Below, in pieces: positions 63,620 through 64,000 of a stretch of DNA of 64,000 nucleotides. How positions within the stretch are numbered: the stretch's first letter is position 1; every line of letters begins with the position of its first letter. Origin of the DNA: Pseudomonas entomophila (GTDB lineage Bacteria; Pseudomonadota; Gammaproteobacteria; Pseudomonadales; Pseudomonadaceae); NCBI RefSeq assembly GCF_023277925.1, contig NZ_CP063832.1, forward strand, positions 5,315,501-5,379,500. The letters run 5' to 3'. The notes beneath the pieces were generated by a model. The model was not told where the DNA came from. It searched no databases and saw only the letters and a program-made list of their open reading frames with translations. The translations under genes and the position numbers were made by a program.

Positions 63620-64000
63620 ATGCTCAATGCCGAACAACGTGCAATCATCAAGGCCACTGTTCCCCTGCTGGAAAGCGGTGGCGAGGCGCTGACCACCCAC
63701 TTCTACAAGTTGATGCTCAGTGAATACCCCGAAGTACGCCCCCTGTTCAACCAGGCCCACCAGGCCAGTGGCGACCAGCCACGTGCCCTGGCCAACGGCG
63801 TGCTGATGTATGCCAAGCACATCGACCAGCTTGAGCAGCTCGGTGGCCTGGTCGGGCAGATCATCAACAAGCATGTGGCCTTGCAGATCCTGCCCGAGCA
63901 CTACCCGATCGTCGGCGGCTGCCTGCTGCGCGCCATCGAGGAAGTGCTGGGCAAGGATATCGCTACGCCCGAGGTGATCGCCGCCTGGGCTGCCGCCTAT
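63620..64000 (+). CDS. hmp: flavohaemoglobin / NO dioxygenase (5' part only)
   Basis: The first 127 residues of a flavohaemoglobin; the gene runs off the right edge. The globin domain is clear: LFNQAHQASGDQPRALANGVLMYAKHID, with proximal His in INKHVALQILPEHYPIVG. Hmp oxidises NO to nitrate using O2 and NADH in the cytoplasm. The FAD- and NAD-binding reductase part lies outside. It is divergent from norR, the usual NO-detoxification pairing. AGGAG lies about 7 nt before ATG 63620. Confidence 0.94.
   Translation, partial: MLNAEQRAIIKATVPLLESGGEALTTHFYKLMLSEYPEVRPLFNQAHQASGDQPRALANGVLMYAKHIDQLEQLGGLVGQIINKHVALQILPEHYPIVGGCLLRAIEEVLGKDIATPEVIAAWAAAY

Overview
The window is a GC-rich chromosomal segment of a Pseudomonas putida-group bacterium. 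Gene order (acyl-CoA ligase - DUF1302 - DUF1329 - LuxR/MalT regulator - response regulator; pta - slyD - glutathione peroxidase; cysZ - trxB - nadC - DUF1631 - ampDE; fruR/fruBKA; norR/hmp), P. putida-type REP repeats and many chemoreceptors all fit this. It is mostly core genome, with one insertion sequence and one small accessory insert near the right end. Both window edges cut a gene: a dCache-type chemoreceptor on the left and the flavohaemoglobin hmp on the right.

Left part (1-16.2 kb): truncated chemoreceptor, M48 lipoprotein protease, a TMEM165/GDT1-type manganese exporter behind a yybP-ykoY Mn2+ riboswitch, rsmC, a D-2-hydroxyacid dehydrogenase, then a probable lipid or hydrophobic-substrate cluster (acyl-CoA ligase, DUF1302, DUF1329, MalT-like activator) and an unusual two-component pair (REC-TPR response regulator with a small sensorless kinase). 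Middle part (16-45 kb): MBL hydrolase, OmpA-like lipoprotein, pta with no ackA beside it, slyD, glutathione peroxidase, an OYE-family reductase, a GT4 glycosyltransferase, a soluble PAS-PAS chemoreceptor, cysZ, trxB, nadC, DUF1631, ampD-ampE, another chemoreceptor, tatD, and the fructose PTS (fruR divergent from fruB-fruK-fruA, with a Cra-like operator between), followed by a DUF3820 protein, a PA2169-type helical-bundle protein and a diguanylate cyclase.

Right part (45-64 kb): a highly structured leader in front of two small coupled genes, the first broken by a one-base frameshift; an OprD-type porin; a four-gene RND efflux/two-component operon; an Aer-like receptor; an IS1111-type (IS110 family) insertion sequence; a YkgJ-type gene pair; an AT-richer island with an AvcD-like deoxycytidylate deaminase (probable anti-phage defence) and a tiny overlapping gene; cheV; and norR divergent from hmp.

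The most unusual signals are: (i) the IS1111-type element, whose ends I place by an 11-bp inverted repeat, with a downstream non-coding stretch that carries a 9-nt match to the REP it abuts, as a bridge/seek RNA guide would; (ii) the AvcD-like defence gene with an extra N-terminal module, a 52-codon overlapping partner and a possible RNA-antitoxin space upstream; (iii) the multi-stem leader at about 45.12-45.41 kb; (iv) the repeat families (paired REPs and a second element shared between 16.27 and 45.03 kb).
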